A stretch of 64,000 bases of DNA from Amia ocellicauda. Its lineage: Eukaryota; Chordata; Actinopteri; Amiiformes; Amiidae. Below, in pieces: positions 10,662-35,743 of this stretch. The first letter of the stretch is position 1, and each line of letters starts with the position of its first letter. A program made the translations under genes and the position numbers. The notes under the pieces were generated by a model. The model was not told the DNA's origin and made no database searches. It saw only the letters and a program-made list of their open reading frames with translations. The stretch is taken from contig NC_089852.1 of assembly GCF_036373705.1 (NCBI RefSeq), positions 36,080,207 to 36,144,206 of the forward strand, read 5' to 3'.

Positions 10662-13133
10662 TGCTGTCCAACCATGATGGAGAAACTGAGATACCTTTAG
10701 TCTGGATAAGTTGGCTTAACTAAAGTTGACTGGTCATTGAAATATGGAAATATATAATTGCTGGGCATAAATCACCCCACCTGTAGACCAATGCCTACCT
10801 CTCTTCCCAATATCGGTTTTACCGTGGGGAAAACTGAATGGAGAATTCAGACCCGACTATGGAAGTTTTTCAAAAACCCTTTATTGGCATCAATTGTCAT
10901 GTAATGCTTAAATGGGCTTTTCCAGGAGGAACAATGAGTGTTATTCTGGACATGTCTTCTATGCACTCAGTCTTCATTTCCACCGGAGTAGCCATTTTGT
11001 ATACACTGCTGGGAGGCCTGTACTCAGTGGCGTATACCGATGTAATCCAGCTGATTTTTATGGCTATCAGTCTGGTAAGTAAAGGCATTCCAAACTCAGT
11101 GCATGTTATGTCATCATTATAAAGTGTTTAAGAAAAAAAATAAGATGGAACAATTTTTTTTTACTTAATTTAAATAGTCCATGTAAGGCAACAAATATGT
11201 TTATGAAAATAAAGCAAAAGAGAACATTATATTGTATTGAAGTGATTTAGTGCTTTAGTATTGTAAGTGAAGGAAACTCCATATACAGTAAATATCCATT
11301 AGCATGGTTTATCAATTTAAGCAAGCGGCACCATATAAATTAGCTGGAAATCTACAGTTTACCTTGCTGATGTAACACTTTAATGTTGTCATGCCAGGAA
11401 TCCCTTTCCTGAGGGATCTGAGACATTCAGGTTTTTGTAAAGTTTGTTTGGTTAGATTTTTTTGTAGAACCAGAAATAATCGAATAATATCTTCCTCTGT
11501 CAAGAAAGCAACTGAAAAAACAAAACAAAAACTTTGTAATGATTGTTACTATATGTTTGTTCTTAATCACAGGCAGTTTGTGTTCCATTCGTACTGATGA
11601 ATCCAGCATCCTCAGGCATTACATTCACGGCTACTCATGAACTGTTTCAAGCTCCCTGGCTTGGGAAACTGGAACTGAGAGACTTGGGCAAATGGATAGA
11701 TGACCTTTTGCTTCTGGTAAATGTTATGGATCCCGGGAGCAATAAATAATCCATAACATTGCAATGTCATGAAGTAATGCATGTACATTTGCTTTCACCC
11801 ATCTGTCTCTATTCACCATCTGTAAAACCTGCCTCATTTATTCATTTGAAAAATCTTCTACATTGTAAACCCACTGCACACTTTCTGCTACAATTGTTTG
11901 TTTATATAATTTCTAAAAGATTATACTAGATTTCCATATTTAACTAATGCTTTTTAATGATGCAATATTGTAAAATTCAGTCTATAGGAGGATTGTGCTA
12001 TCAGGCCTTCTTTCAGCGAATTCTGGCCGCTGCCTCACCCTCTCACTCCCAAATCATGTGCTACGCTGCCGCAGTCTTCTCCGCCAGCATGGGCATCCCT
12101 TCAGTGCTTATTGGAGCCGTAGCCGCATCAACAGGTAGACAATGCATTTTTGCTTAACATTTCCTCGTGTTTTTACATTGTCTGTAAGACATTCTGAAGA
12201 AAGAGTACAAAATGCTGGGAAAGAAACTGTTCAGCAATAGTTCTGTCTTCTCGTGTGCTATTTATGCTGGTTTCTTGTGCAACTTGAAAAACTTTTTCGA
12301 AGTACAATCGTCCACATGTTTAAAACCCTTATTTATTCTTCAAGTGGCGATTTAATGGCAAAACTATGTGTTGGATTCAAGTATTTTAATCCTAAACCAT
12401 ATCTTTAACTGTACCCCTAATCCTAGAATAAACAGATTGTTTATATGCAAGTGTGTAACAGTTAACACTAGACAACTAAGAGTAAACTGACTAAATAAAG
12501 TCAGATGTCACAATTCATAAGTAATTGGTTACTATTGAGATCATGCATGTTCAGAAATTAAACAAAACCTAATAAGCAAAAGACGAAAGGAAATAAGGGA
12601 TACAAATACTTTAACAAAACCATTTATTATATTAAGGGATAACAAATCAATACAGAAGAGATAAATGCAAGGCAACTAAGTATAGTAGAAAACACATTAT
12701 ACACCATGAGTCCATAAAGAAAATGTCCAGCAATGAAAACACTGCTCTCACCAACTGTCCCATGATGTAGATGTTATGAAGAGAATGATTTGTAGATTGC
12801 AGAAAACATTTAATGCAATGAAGTATGTAGTTTGAGGTTTGAGTTGATGAGTTGTCTTTTGTGGAAAAAGTAGGACCCAGACCAAACAAAAATGCTCCAA
12901 CAAAACAATAAACTTAAAAAAAAGAAACCACAAAAAGCCTTAGACAAAGTACAAACCAATATAAAAATCTAAAGGAGTACAGAGTTTGCCTAAATAAGTA
13001 GGTTCACTGTTATTTAAGTTTGTTTGTTTGTTTGTATATGTGTGTGTATATATATATATATACATATATATATATACATATACATATATATACATATGTA
13101 TATATATATATATATATATATACATATATATAC

Positions 13134-13179
<46 letters not shown>

Positions 13180-13209
13180 GTATATATATACATATATATA
13201 TACATATAC

Positions 13210-13242
<33 letters not shown>

Positions 13243-13271
13243 CGTATACATATATACATATATATATACAT

Positions 13272-13326
<55 letters not shown>

Positions 13327-16300
13327 GGCTGGGGGAATTAACGCATTAACCTTTGCGATTAATTTGAAATGTTTAACGCATTAAGAAAAAATAACGCAAT
13401 TGACACAGCACTTTTTTGCCTCTGTTTTAATTACTTTAATGACACAATGTCCAGAAAACGAGAGCTGCTTTGTCCCCTGATAATGTAAACCGACTGGTCT
13501 GTCTCAGTTGCTGGCTTAATGTAAAAGAGCAGACAAAATCTTGGGGTGAAAAAAAAAATCAACATTCTCCTTTAGTTATTCATATTGCAAGGACTTATGT
13601 ACCTTTTTGAAATTCAACTCGCACTTTTACATTTTGTTTTCTTAGATATTGTTGGTGCATATAAAGAAAGTATTTTATTTCGCCTATTAGCTTACATTCT
13701 AAGCTAATCCAGTCTTTTTGATAATATTCAACTTGCACTTAAACACTGTTTATAATGTTGCTGCATTCAATATATTTGATGGGAATGACTATCGATTCCC
13801 AGCCCTAATATATATATATATATATATATATATAGATAGATAGATAGATAGATAGATAGATTGATAGATAGATATTATACTAGCAGCTAACAGAGAGAGA
13901 CAGAAATACCTTATTAGCATTTATACAGGTGCTGACTAACGAGGAGCTCTGGGATTGGAGAGGAGTGGGTGGATCGAAGTTACTAAAAATAATGATTTAC
14001 CAGGCTATTGCCCCAATTAAAGAGACAGGTGGGTGAAATTTACTCCTACCTTATGTAGAATGGGTACAATCTGGGTGCAAAGCATCAGACACAAGTTTAT
14101 GTCACATAACAGGCTGACACTTTTATAACTAGTACAATTAAACTTCCTTATTTAGAATGTATTTATTGTGCTACAGCACATGACTAGTTTTAAAATGGTT
14201 TAAATACTTGATACTGTTGTTTCCCTGCTAATCTCCCAGAGCCTCTGTTTTCAGACTGGAACCAGACCAGCTATGGTTTGCCGACTCCATTTGAAAAGGG
14301 TGAGGGCGGTAAAATCCTTCCCATCGCTCTGCAGCATCTCTGTCCCCCCTTTGTCTCCATCATTGGCATCGGAGCCATCGCGGCTGCCGTGATGTCATCA
14401 GTCGACTCTGCCATGCTGTCCTCTGCCTCCCTTTTTGGACGAAACATCTACAAGAGCATCCTTCGCAAACAGGTAAGAATGGCAAAACTGGGTAGTTCCA
14501 GCAATCTAAGTATAAACCCATCCCTGTTTTACCAATTTATTTAAGGAATAAAACAATCTGAAGCTGGGCAAATTCCACCCTAGTAAAATTCAACATTTTA
14601 ATGTCCAGTCTCCCCAAATGTTCTTGGGTATTGACCTGATTCACAGGGTGTAACACACATGACTGAGGACTATGGTATCAATAGCATAACAAAAAGTTGA
14701 TGAGGAGACAGTCTTTCTACCTGTTTTGTAGCAATAACATATCTAAAGCTATTGATCAAGCTGAATGAGGAGACAGACTGTCTAACATGCTTCTGGGAGG
14801 GGTGAGTTAATCACCTTTGAGAGGGATATGGTTGGGGCCTCCACTGTCACCTTATAGGCAGCTGCCATTGGCTACTCTGGAAGGTGGAGTTGGACAGGGG
14901 TTTTGCCTTTGATGTACCCGGTGTAAATGTACAGACGTGGGTGAAAGTATTGGTACCCTTGTTTTATTAAAATAATTCACCATTCTCCCTGAAAAGTGTT
15001 GAAATTAAAAGATCTTTTGTCATCCATACATGCATGTCTTTGGTTTGCAGTGGAACAATGCAACAAAACTGTGTAAAGAACTGAATTCTTGCTTATTCTA
15101 TAAAGACATTCTAAAATGGCCTGGACAATATTATTGATACTCTTTATTATTAATTATGTATTATGAAATAATTGTATTGTATTGATACCTCAAGAAGACC
15201 ATTCTCTTTTAATTAGTATCACAGGTGTCTTCAATCCCATTATCACTGATTCAGCCAGTTTAAATGGAGAAAAGTAGTCACTGCTGTTTTGTGTCACTGT
15301 GTGTTTCACACTGAACATGGAAAAGAGAAGGAAAACCAGAGAGTTGTCTGAGGAGGTTAGATAGAAGGTAATAGCCAAACATGGTCCTACAAGACCATCT
15401 CTAAAGAGCTTGATGTTCCTGTGAGCACTGTTGCCAATATTATTAAGAAGTTTAAGGTCCATGGTACTGTAGCCGACATCCCTGGATGTGGCCGTGAGAG
15501 GAAAATTGACCCAAGAATGAAGAGGATTGTTCGAATGGTGGAGAAAGAGCTGTAACTCGCAGTTGGGAAAAGGCCCCCATCAAACCTGAGAGAACTGGAG
15601 CGGTTTGCTCAAGAAGAGTGGGCCAAACTACCAGTCGAGAAGTGTAGAAATCTCATTCAGAGCTACAGACAGTGCTTGATTGCAGTTATTGTCTCTAAAT
15701 GCTGTGCAACTAAATATTAGGTTAAGGGTCCCAATATTTTTGTCCGTGCCATTTTAATTTGTTTTACTATTTAAAGTAATATGTTACCTAATAAATCAAA
15801 AGCAAAGTTTCTGTTCTATTGAATGTGAAATAAAGAATGGTAGATACCAAATACTTTTGTCAATGTCTACTTAGTTCAGAGAAAAGGGTACCAATACTTT
15901 CAGCCATGTCTATGCTGTGATCCGTATTATTTTCTTAATCAACTCCAAAGTACCAGTTATTTATTATAAGTTTCATTGTTACACATAATATTTTTCCTCT
16001 AGGCATCCGAGAACGAAGTGGTGTGGGTGATCAGAGCATCAGTGCTCGTTATCGGGTTATCTGGAATGGGCCTGTCCTTTGTGTCGGACTCGGTGTACGC
16101 CTTCTGGCTGATCAGTGGAGATGTGATTTACACTGTGATTTTCGCTCAGCTGGTGTGTGTCCTGTACTTCCCCAGTTCAAATGCCTATGGTGCTCTTGCA
16201 GGATTTGTGATGGGGTCGACTCTGAGGTTTTTAGGAGGAGATCATATCCTAAAGATCACCCCAATAATCCACTTTCCTTACTGCAGACTGATTGATGGCG

Positions 16301-16545
16301 TCTATGTGCAGTATTTTCCATTCAGGACCCTGGCAGTGCTGGTTAGCTTTATCACTATTCTATCTGTTTCCTGTCTGGCATCACTGTTGTTTAACAGAGG
16401 CCTTCTGTCAGAAAAGTGGGATGTATTTAAAGTCAAGCCACAAACTGACGGCACAAACAAAAGGAAAACTGAAGAAATGTGTTTGGATGATGGTAAACCT
16501 GTAGCCTTGGAGATGTCACCTCTAGAAAGAACAGTTAATAAATAG
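9381..16545 (+). CDS. slc5a7-like: SLC5A7-like high-affinity choline transporter, tandem copy 1
   Basis: A sodium-coupled plasma-membrane choline transporter of the SLC5 family. SLC5A7/CHT1 supplies choline for acetylcholine synthesis. Coding exons are 9381-9564, 9681-9794, 10074-10229, 10926-11074, 11573-11716, 11981-12134, 14255-14472 and 16003-16545. All have GT-AG borders and compatible phases, giving 553 residues (human CHT1 has 580). Family marks are the N-terminal [15 protein letters not shown] first membrane helix, [12 protein letters not shown] across the exon 1/2 junction, [45 protein letters not shown] and the sodium-site region [19 protein letters not shown]. The C-terminal tail is short and ends RTVNK, so the long human tail is not conserved. 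The splice acceptor just before the ATG implies a 5' non-coding exon. Introns hold microsatellites, a hAT-like MITE and a Tc1 MITE. It is clearly in the SLC5A7 group but more divergent than I expect for the conserved neuronal orthologue, so it is called -like. Confidence 0.93.
10601..10660. repeat. (CA)n microsatellite in intron 3 of transporter 1
   Basis: About 30 uninterrupted ca units. Confidence 0.97.
13037..13322. repeat. (TA)n-rich microsatellite with TACA interruptions
   Basis: Nearly 290 bases of alternating ta with occasional ca/tg, in intron 6 of transporter 1. The Tyr/Ile open frames here on both strands are artefacts of the repeat. Confidence 0.97.
13323..13808. mobile_element. 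hAT-like MITE with GGGCTGGG terminal inverted repeats
   Basis: It begins ttagggctggg and ends cccagccctaa, a perfect 11-bp inverted repeat, about 486 bases apart and inside TA-repeat sequence. The left arm continues with gattaatt/aacgcattaa motifs seen in a widespread fish hAT-type non-autonomous family (family knowledge). It has no coding capacity. The target-site duplication cannot be read because both flanks are (TA)n. Confidence 0.75.
13809..13875. repeat. (TA)n followed by (GATA)n microsatellite
   Basis: Alternating ta passes into about ten gata units with one gatt interruption, directly beside the MITE. Confidence 0.95.
14932..15911 (+). mobile_element. Internally deleted Tc1-like element (MITE-like)
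   Basis: Terminal inverted repeats are visible: gtgaaagtattggtaccctt at the left and aagggtaccaatacttt at the right. Inside are the start of a Tc1 transposase (after gaacatgg, with arginine-rich codons and the CxxTTVxxI-like region) and its extreme end (gttgattgcagttattg... region). The central DDE region is missing. Compared with the longer copy at 21261-23288, the deletion joins at a shared gagaaagagctg-type stretch near 15541-15553. Stops occur throughout. Confidence 0.82.
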
Positions 16546-16735
16546 GCATTATATACTGTCACCTGTCTGTTACTGTAAGTATAAAAATGAATTGTAGAGA
16601 ATGTTTGTCAATTTGTGATTATATTTGAGTGGAAAGTAAAGAGATATTGAACAAAAAAATGTTTTTATTTGGTCAAGAAAGTTGTTAATTCCTTCCAAGT
16701 GTGGTTCTGCTCTTTGCATTTCTATTTTTGGAATT

Positions 16736-16741
16736 AATAAA
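16736..16741 (+). terminator. Polyadenylation signal of transporter 1
   Basis: AATAAA lies 190 bases after the stop codon and is the first canonical signal on this strand. Confidence 0.65.
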
Positions 16742-16759
16742 TCTCTTTTTTATGAACTG

Positions 16760-18480
16760 ACGTTTGTCTACGGGTTTAATTACCGTTAATCCAGATTAGA
16801 GAGCCAGCATGGAGCTAGTTTGTGTTCCTGCATTTTACCCAAGACCTCATCGAGTTTAATTCCATCTCGGCTGGAAACTCATTGGGTGAAAGGTGACTTA
16901 TTCCACACAGAACGCCTGACAATTAAGAAGCATATTCTTTCCAGATGTCCAGCCCCTAAGATTGGACAGTCTTGCAACAGATCTGAGAGGTTCAGTTTAT
17001 ATGGCAGGAAGGTAAAGGACTGAGTTTAAAGATTAATCTGGCATGTGATAACACTATAATTCTTGTAGACAAAGCAAGACGGAGAGATTCAATTTTCAAT
17101 ACAATACAGAGACTACTGCAGTGTGTAAGGTATAGTATATCATTTTTACTTACTAAAGTTTTGAGTATTATTTTGTTCACTTTTTTTCTTGAGACATTTT
17201 TACAGCATTTGCATCGTGTTATGAAATTCCAGCACAGAATTGAATCTGTATGCATGCAGGCTTTATTGCATGGGAAAAGTCCTGAAAATTACTTTACAGC
17301 CAACAGGAAGACAGACATGTGAACAAAGTGGCTTAGTGTCTGATCGAGCAGCCACACAAACCCGGACTCCTGTTTATTCATCTCTTCTGTGATTCTCGTG
17401 TGCTAGACAAGCTAATGTGTAGATGCAATTATTTCGGTTTTAAAATAAGTATTATTTTTTTAATATAAAAAACTAAAGGATAATGTTATTTGTGTATAGA
17501 AAACGAATATGTGAGCTGATGAAAGTGCAGACTCCAGAAAGGAAATTGGCTGGTCAAAATGGGAATTGTCTGAGAATTTGAATGGAACCGGCAACTACTA
17601 CCGTTTGGTAGAGGGGGAAAAGCCCACAGCACTGAACCCTGTTGCTGTAGTGATGCTGTGGCCCGTGCCCAAAGAGGCGCTTAATCATGTTGTTGACCAG
17701 AGCTGATTAACCCTGACTCTGTGATCACAGGATAGAGTATAGTTTAGTTGCAACTGCTATACAGAAGTAAGAAGCTTTTACCTTACTTCCCCAAGTCAGT
17801 AAAAGTACAGAAACTGACACTGGATGAGATGTTATTTTGCTCCTGTTTGTACAAATGCAACACAACTGAAGCTGTGGTGAGTTTCATTGTATCTTGTCAA
17901 ATAAGATGTACTTTTTGGCATCTGCTAATACTACTGTAATTTAAATTTTAATTTAGTGTGTTGGCGACAAATAATTGTAACTGTATCTAATAGATTATAT
18001 ATTAATATGTGTTTTAAAGTCTGATCTGTGAACTCCAACTTTGGTACAGTATGATGTTCCTTGTCTGGACTGTGGATTTATACCATTAATATAGTTGTTA
18101 GTCTATGTAACAGAATTCATCTGAATGTAGCATTTTCTCACGAGTAATGGATATTTATTCTGATATATTTATTTATTTATTTATTTATTTAGTTAATATT
18201 TAATTGTTGTTTCTCAGTGATTACGACTTTATTGCATATTTTATATTCTAAACTCCAATTTGATTCACTCAAGAATTGGAAATTCCTGTAATGTTTTGAG
18301 ATACATGTAGTAGAACGTGACTTCTGACAATTAATCAGACCACAAAAAGGTAGAGGTTTGTACTTTCTGACTCTTGTGGAGGTTTTGGTTAAGGACCCTT
18401 ATTTACACTTTTCACAAGAGTATGAATGCATTGGGAACCTATGGCGCCTAACATGAATAGTACATGTGCTGACTTTTGCC
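16760..18480. other. Intergenic stretch between the two transporter genes
   Basis: No coding exon or classifiable mobile element was recognised. A splice acceptor (ctaacag) sits shortly before the ATG of transporter 2, as in copy 1. A non-coding first exon and the promoter of copy 2 should therefore be in this 1.7 kb, but I cannot place them. Confidence 0.4.
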
Positions 18481-18508
18481 TACACTAACAGAGTGCCAGT
18501 GTGTGAAG

Positions 18509-29036
<10,528 letters not shown>

Positions 29037-29102
29037 AGGATACACTGAAACAATTGTTCTGTCACATCTGTTTTTATGGTTCTTTATAAAGATGCTGTAC
29101 TA

Positions 29103-29108
29103 AATAAA
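29103..29108 (+). terminator. Polyadenylation signal of transporter 2
   Basis: AATAAA lies 66 bases after the stop codon. Confidence 0.65.
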
Positions 29109-29114
29109 TAATGT

Positions 29115-29493
29115 TTCTGGCTAAATAGGAAGGAAAGTCAGTTACAGTCCTATTCCCCATTTGTAGGGTCATATTTTTAGTCAAGGCTTATTTGGCTAAA
29201 TTACATCGTTAGTCAAATTTTGGAGGCAGTGGCACAACAGATTAATTAAACAAATGAGGTGGAATGCTAAACTTAATAAAGTGCAAAATGCAGATTTGGC
29301 CACTTTTGCTATAATTAACATTCTTCCTACTTTCTACCTCTGGAAAGCCAGTGCTTGTTGTGGTCAGTAAAAGACACAAAATCTCTGATTTAAGTAACTC
29401 GTTATTTTAAGATTGACTACACTGGTGAATTGAACAGGTGATAATTGCCGGATGGAGTGCTACCAGTGCACTTACTGGGAGGTTGACATGTGG
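29115..29493. other. Intergenic stretch with no identified feature
   Basis: No gene was recognised. It ends at the CATG target-site duplication (29494-29497) of the LTR element that follows. Confidence 0.4.
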
Positions 29494-29497
29494 CATG

Positions 29498-32205
<2,708 letters not shown>

Positions 32206-32269
32206 CGCTCCCCAACAAAAATTAAATGACTCCTGACATCCAGTGGAACCTTCTAAACCCCTTATTCTT

Positions 32270-34090
32270 TCAATACACATAAGTAGGGTATGGGGTGGGT
32301 GAATATGTGGGATAGGGTGTGTTGTAATGGGATGTATAGTGGTAAGGTGGTGTAATGTGATACTGTGTTCCCCACACTGGCATATAAGGTGTACAATAGG
32401 CCTCTACCATGTTGACTGCTGGCCGTAGCGTTGGCTGACCTAGCGCCTCGTAAGTGAACATTTGCTTAGGCCTCCTATCTCTGGCAGACCTCCTGGCTTG
32501 CTCATCACGATCACCATTCGCATTAGTTACGCACTGGCTATTTTCCCTCAACGGCATTTTGTCCTCAGCATGTTCTTGCACTTCTTCATCAGACTGATCA
32601 GTCGCCGGTAAGTGCTCATCCAATTGTCTTTCATGTTCACCTCGTCTTACTTCCACAGGTACAGTCACACAGATAGGTATTGTCATCTGAGAGACTTCAC
32701 TCTTTATAAGGTTTCTCTGTGATACACAGGTAGGCCTCAACTTTGGCTGGTCTGTTCCTGTTCCTTCTTCCTAAAGTAGGTATTCTGGTATTCTCACCCA
32801 GAAACGTTGTCTATCGTCTCCATCTTCAGAATCTGTTGTATCGCTTTTGCGGTGTTCCTTGTCCTCTTGGACTCGGTCTTCTCTGTGTCTTCTCTTAGGT
32901 TTCTTTGAGAGTGCATCTTTGGCTGAACATGGAGGCACATCTAAAGGTAGGTTGTTTACACAGAGCAATAGGTTCCGATGGAGAGTCCGTGTTTTACGTT
33001 CACCTGTTTCCGGACTGACTCTGTACACAGGGTTATCTCCGACTTGTTCCTTCACAAGGTAGATGGTCTTTTCCCAGTATGACCTCAGTTTACCCGGGCC
33101 TCCTCGTTCACTCAAGTTTCGTACTAGGACTCTAGCTGGCTGGAGGGCTACCCCTTTGGTCTGTCTGTCATAATAGGCTTTGTGTCTGGCACTGGAGTGT
33201 TTACCGTTTTCCAATGCTATTCTGTATGCTTCAGTCATTCTAGTGGCCCATTTCTCGGCATATCCTCTGGGTGAGCTGGACTCTTCATCTGTTAGCAATC
33301 CAAAAAGCAAGTCAACAGGAAGACGTGGGTGGCGACCATAGAGTAGATAGAATGGAGAGAATCCAGTGGAGTCATGTCTAGTACAATTGTACGCATGTAC
33401 TATTTGTGGGAGATGTTCCTTCCACCTTTCTTTCTCCTTTTCTTCAAGTGTCCTTAACATCTGTAACAATGATCGGTTAAACCTCTCAGCAGGATTGCTT
33501 GAGGGTGGTAGGGTGACGTTCTGGAATGGCCTGTACCGGACAGGCCTCGAAGCGTTCTGAAGAGCTCATTCTCGAACTCGTGCCCCTGGTCGTGATGCAA
33601 TTTCAAGGGATAGCCAAACCTTGGGATGTAGTCATTAAAGATGCACTCCGCTGCGGTTCGACCAGACTTGTTCTTTGTAGCGTAAACTTGTGCAAACCTT
33701 GTAAAATGATCTACAATCACTAGGATGTACTCGTAACCTCCCCGACTGGTCTCTAGGTGCAAGTAGTCAATACAGACGAGTTCTAAGGGTGAGCTAGTAG
33801 TGATGCTTCCCATAGGATCTCGGACATGTGTGACTGGTTTCTTCTGTTTTATACAGCGACATCTACGTGTGACGTATTCCTCGATTTCTATTTTCATGAA
33901 TGGCCAATAAAATCTCTCTCTTGCGAGGTTGAGTACTCGTTCTGTCCCAATGTGGCCCATGTCATCATGGAGATATTTCAGCACAGCCTGTTTGTAATTA
34001 GTGGGGAGGACGAGTTGTCGATTCTCGGTTGTCTTTCTGTGCAGGAGTCCATTTTCCAAGTACAGTTTTGTCCATTCATGTAATAGTTTC
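32270..34090 (-). mobile_element. Integrase and Pol tail of the LTR element
   Basis: The frame 34059-33500 has the integrase zinc-binding region ([14 protein letters not shown], then CRCIKQKKP) and catalytic-core blocks [23 protein letters not shown] and [14 protein letters not shown] one-base deletion near 33500 shifts the frame. The core resumes in the frame ending at 32771 with the [13 protein letters not shown] block, then ends [13 protein letters not shown] and a basic tail. A single TAG at 32771-32773 separates this from a further in-frame tail rich in Tyr/Pro/Thr, read to 32270. The integrase is therefore unlikely to be made intact from this copy. Confidence 0.85.
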
Positions 34091-34097
34091 CTCGTTA

Positions 34098-34443
34098 GTA
34101 TTGTAGATCATGCCTGGAGAAAAATATACCTCCCCACTCAGAAGGTCAGGCCTCTAACTGAACTATTGGGAACTGAGGGAAATATTGATGTATATGCAGT
34201 AAATGGGGACACCATACCATTTGATGGGTGGGTTGAAGTCACTGTGAACCTACCTGGCAATGACAATCCAAATCTGTCTATCCAAGTGCCATTCTTAGTG
34301 ACTCAGGGAATGCTGGAAAGACCGCTGCTTGGGTTCAATGTGGTCGAGGAACTAGCAAGAGAACAAACTGGAGGACTCTTGCCAACCTTAATTAACCTAC
34401 TTAGTAGAGCTATGGGTATTGAAGATGACCAGGTCGCAACGAC
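34098..34443 (+). repeat. Inverted duplicate of the protease segment
   Basis: This plus-strand stretch encodes the same peptide as the minus-strand protease at 35126-35474 ([20 protein letters not shown] and onward to SRAMGIEDD), with only a few substitutions. It is an inverted copy, placed between the RNase H-link remnant and the integrase. It begins just after the DTGAQ active-site region, so it has no catalytic motif of its own. Confidence 0.92.
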
Positions 34444-35519
34444 CCGTTCACCACTCCCCCTTCACCGCTCTCCTGGTGTCATTATCAATTGCTTTGTTCT
34501 CTTCCTTCAAGCGAATAAACTCACCAATGGCATGGTCTTCTCGTTGTGCTTTGACTAGTTCATCATGCTTGATCATTGGCAGTATGCTGCAGGGTTGTTG
34601 GTTGGCATCTATGGAGGCCAAGTTCAGGGAGGCGACCCAAGCCACGTCTTTCCTCTGCGCTGCTCGACTTCCTTCCCAGGTGACTAACATCAACAGGTGG
34701 TTGCCACGGTGGCAGTGGGGAATTCCCCACAGTTGGTAAGTCGGTGATGTGGTTGACCTTAACACTGGACTTTGGCTTAACAGGTGAGTCTGTCTCAACT
34801 ATCCTAGCTATTGGCTGGATTCTACCAATGACTGTCCTCGGGGATAGGGTGATGTCATGTGTTGTATGGTTCCCTACAGGGATCTGAACGTATGGTTGTA
34901 CTTGTTTCCGGACCTCTACGAGGCCCTCGCCCACATCCAGTTGTGCTAGCTGAGTGTTGTTTTCATCTGGCTCAAACAGAACTAAACAATCAGACAGGCT
35001 TAGGTTGGAAGGGATTCTACACCTCACCTGAGCTACATGACCAGAGAGAATGACAAACCCACGAGGACCCACTCTCAAGTGAGCCTGTTGCATCTCTGTC
35101 TTCTGTGTCTGGACAAAGCTCACCATCGTTGCGACCCGGTCATCTTCAATACCCATAGCTCTACTGAGTAGGTTAACTAAGGCTGCCAAGAGTCCTCCAG
35201 TTTGTTCTCTTGCTAGTTCCTCGACCACATTGAACCCAAGCAGCGGTCTTTCCAGCATTCCCTGAGTCACTAAGAATGGCACTTGGATAGACAGATTTGG
35301 ATTGTCATTGCCAGGAAGGTTCACAGTGACTTCAACCAACCCATCAAATGGTATGGTGTCCCCATTTACTGCATATACATAAATATTTCCCTCAGTTCCC
35401 AATAGTTCAGTTAGAGGCCTGACCTTCTGAGTGGGGAGGTATATTTTTCTCCAGGCATGATCTACAATACTAACTTGGGCACCAGTATCCAGGAGGACTT
35501 CTGTTGCTAGGCCATTCAT
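34444..35519 (-). mobile_element. Aspartic protease of the LTR element, fused to an RNase H-link remnant
   Basis: The frame opens MNGLATEVLLDTGAQVSIVD, a retropepsin active-site loop, followed by the flap and dimer region, LVTQGMLERPLLGF and a long linker with cysteine and asparagine motifs. Near 34700 it is joined to a different frame containing ASLNLASIDANQQ and EDHAIGEFIRLKEENKA, the segment that normally lies between RNase H and integrase. Reverse transcriptase with its YxDD motif is absent between the two. This is the scar of an internal deletion. Confidence 0.82.
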
Positions 35520-35743
35520 ATAACATTCAAGTAGACATTTGATCCCTATTAGTTGGGCTACTCTATCTCGACCCGTAGTTGACTGGTCTGTATAGTCAGA
35601 AGTAGATCGATCTGCTGACCTGTTCTTCCTTCCAGTTCTGGCGGCCTATACACATGCATGGGGAGCTGTCTGGTGCCTAGCATTTAAATTCTGTTCCCTT
35701 GGATCTGGGAAACCAGCAGGTTGGGACTGTTGATGTGGCTCGA

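Noticed and set aside
13014-13384. Overlapping Tyr/Ile open frames of 87-118 codons on both strands
   Set aside because: They are translations of a (TA)n microsatellite and continue into a MITE. There is no gene context.
34001-34558. 185-codon plus-strand open frame as an independent gene
   Set aside because: Its central part is an inverted copy of the LTR element's protease and the rest is antisense to Pol, so it is treated as an inverted duplication.
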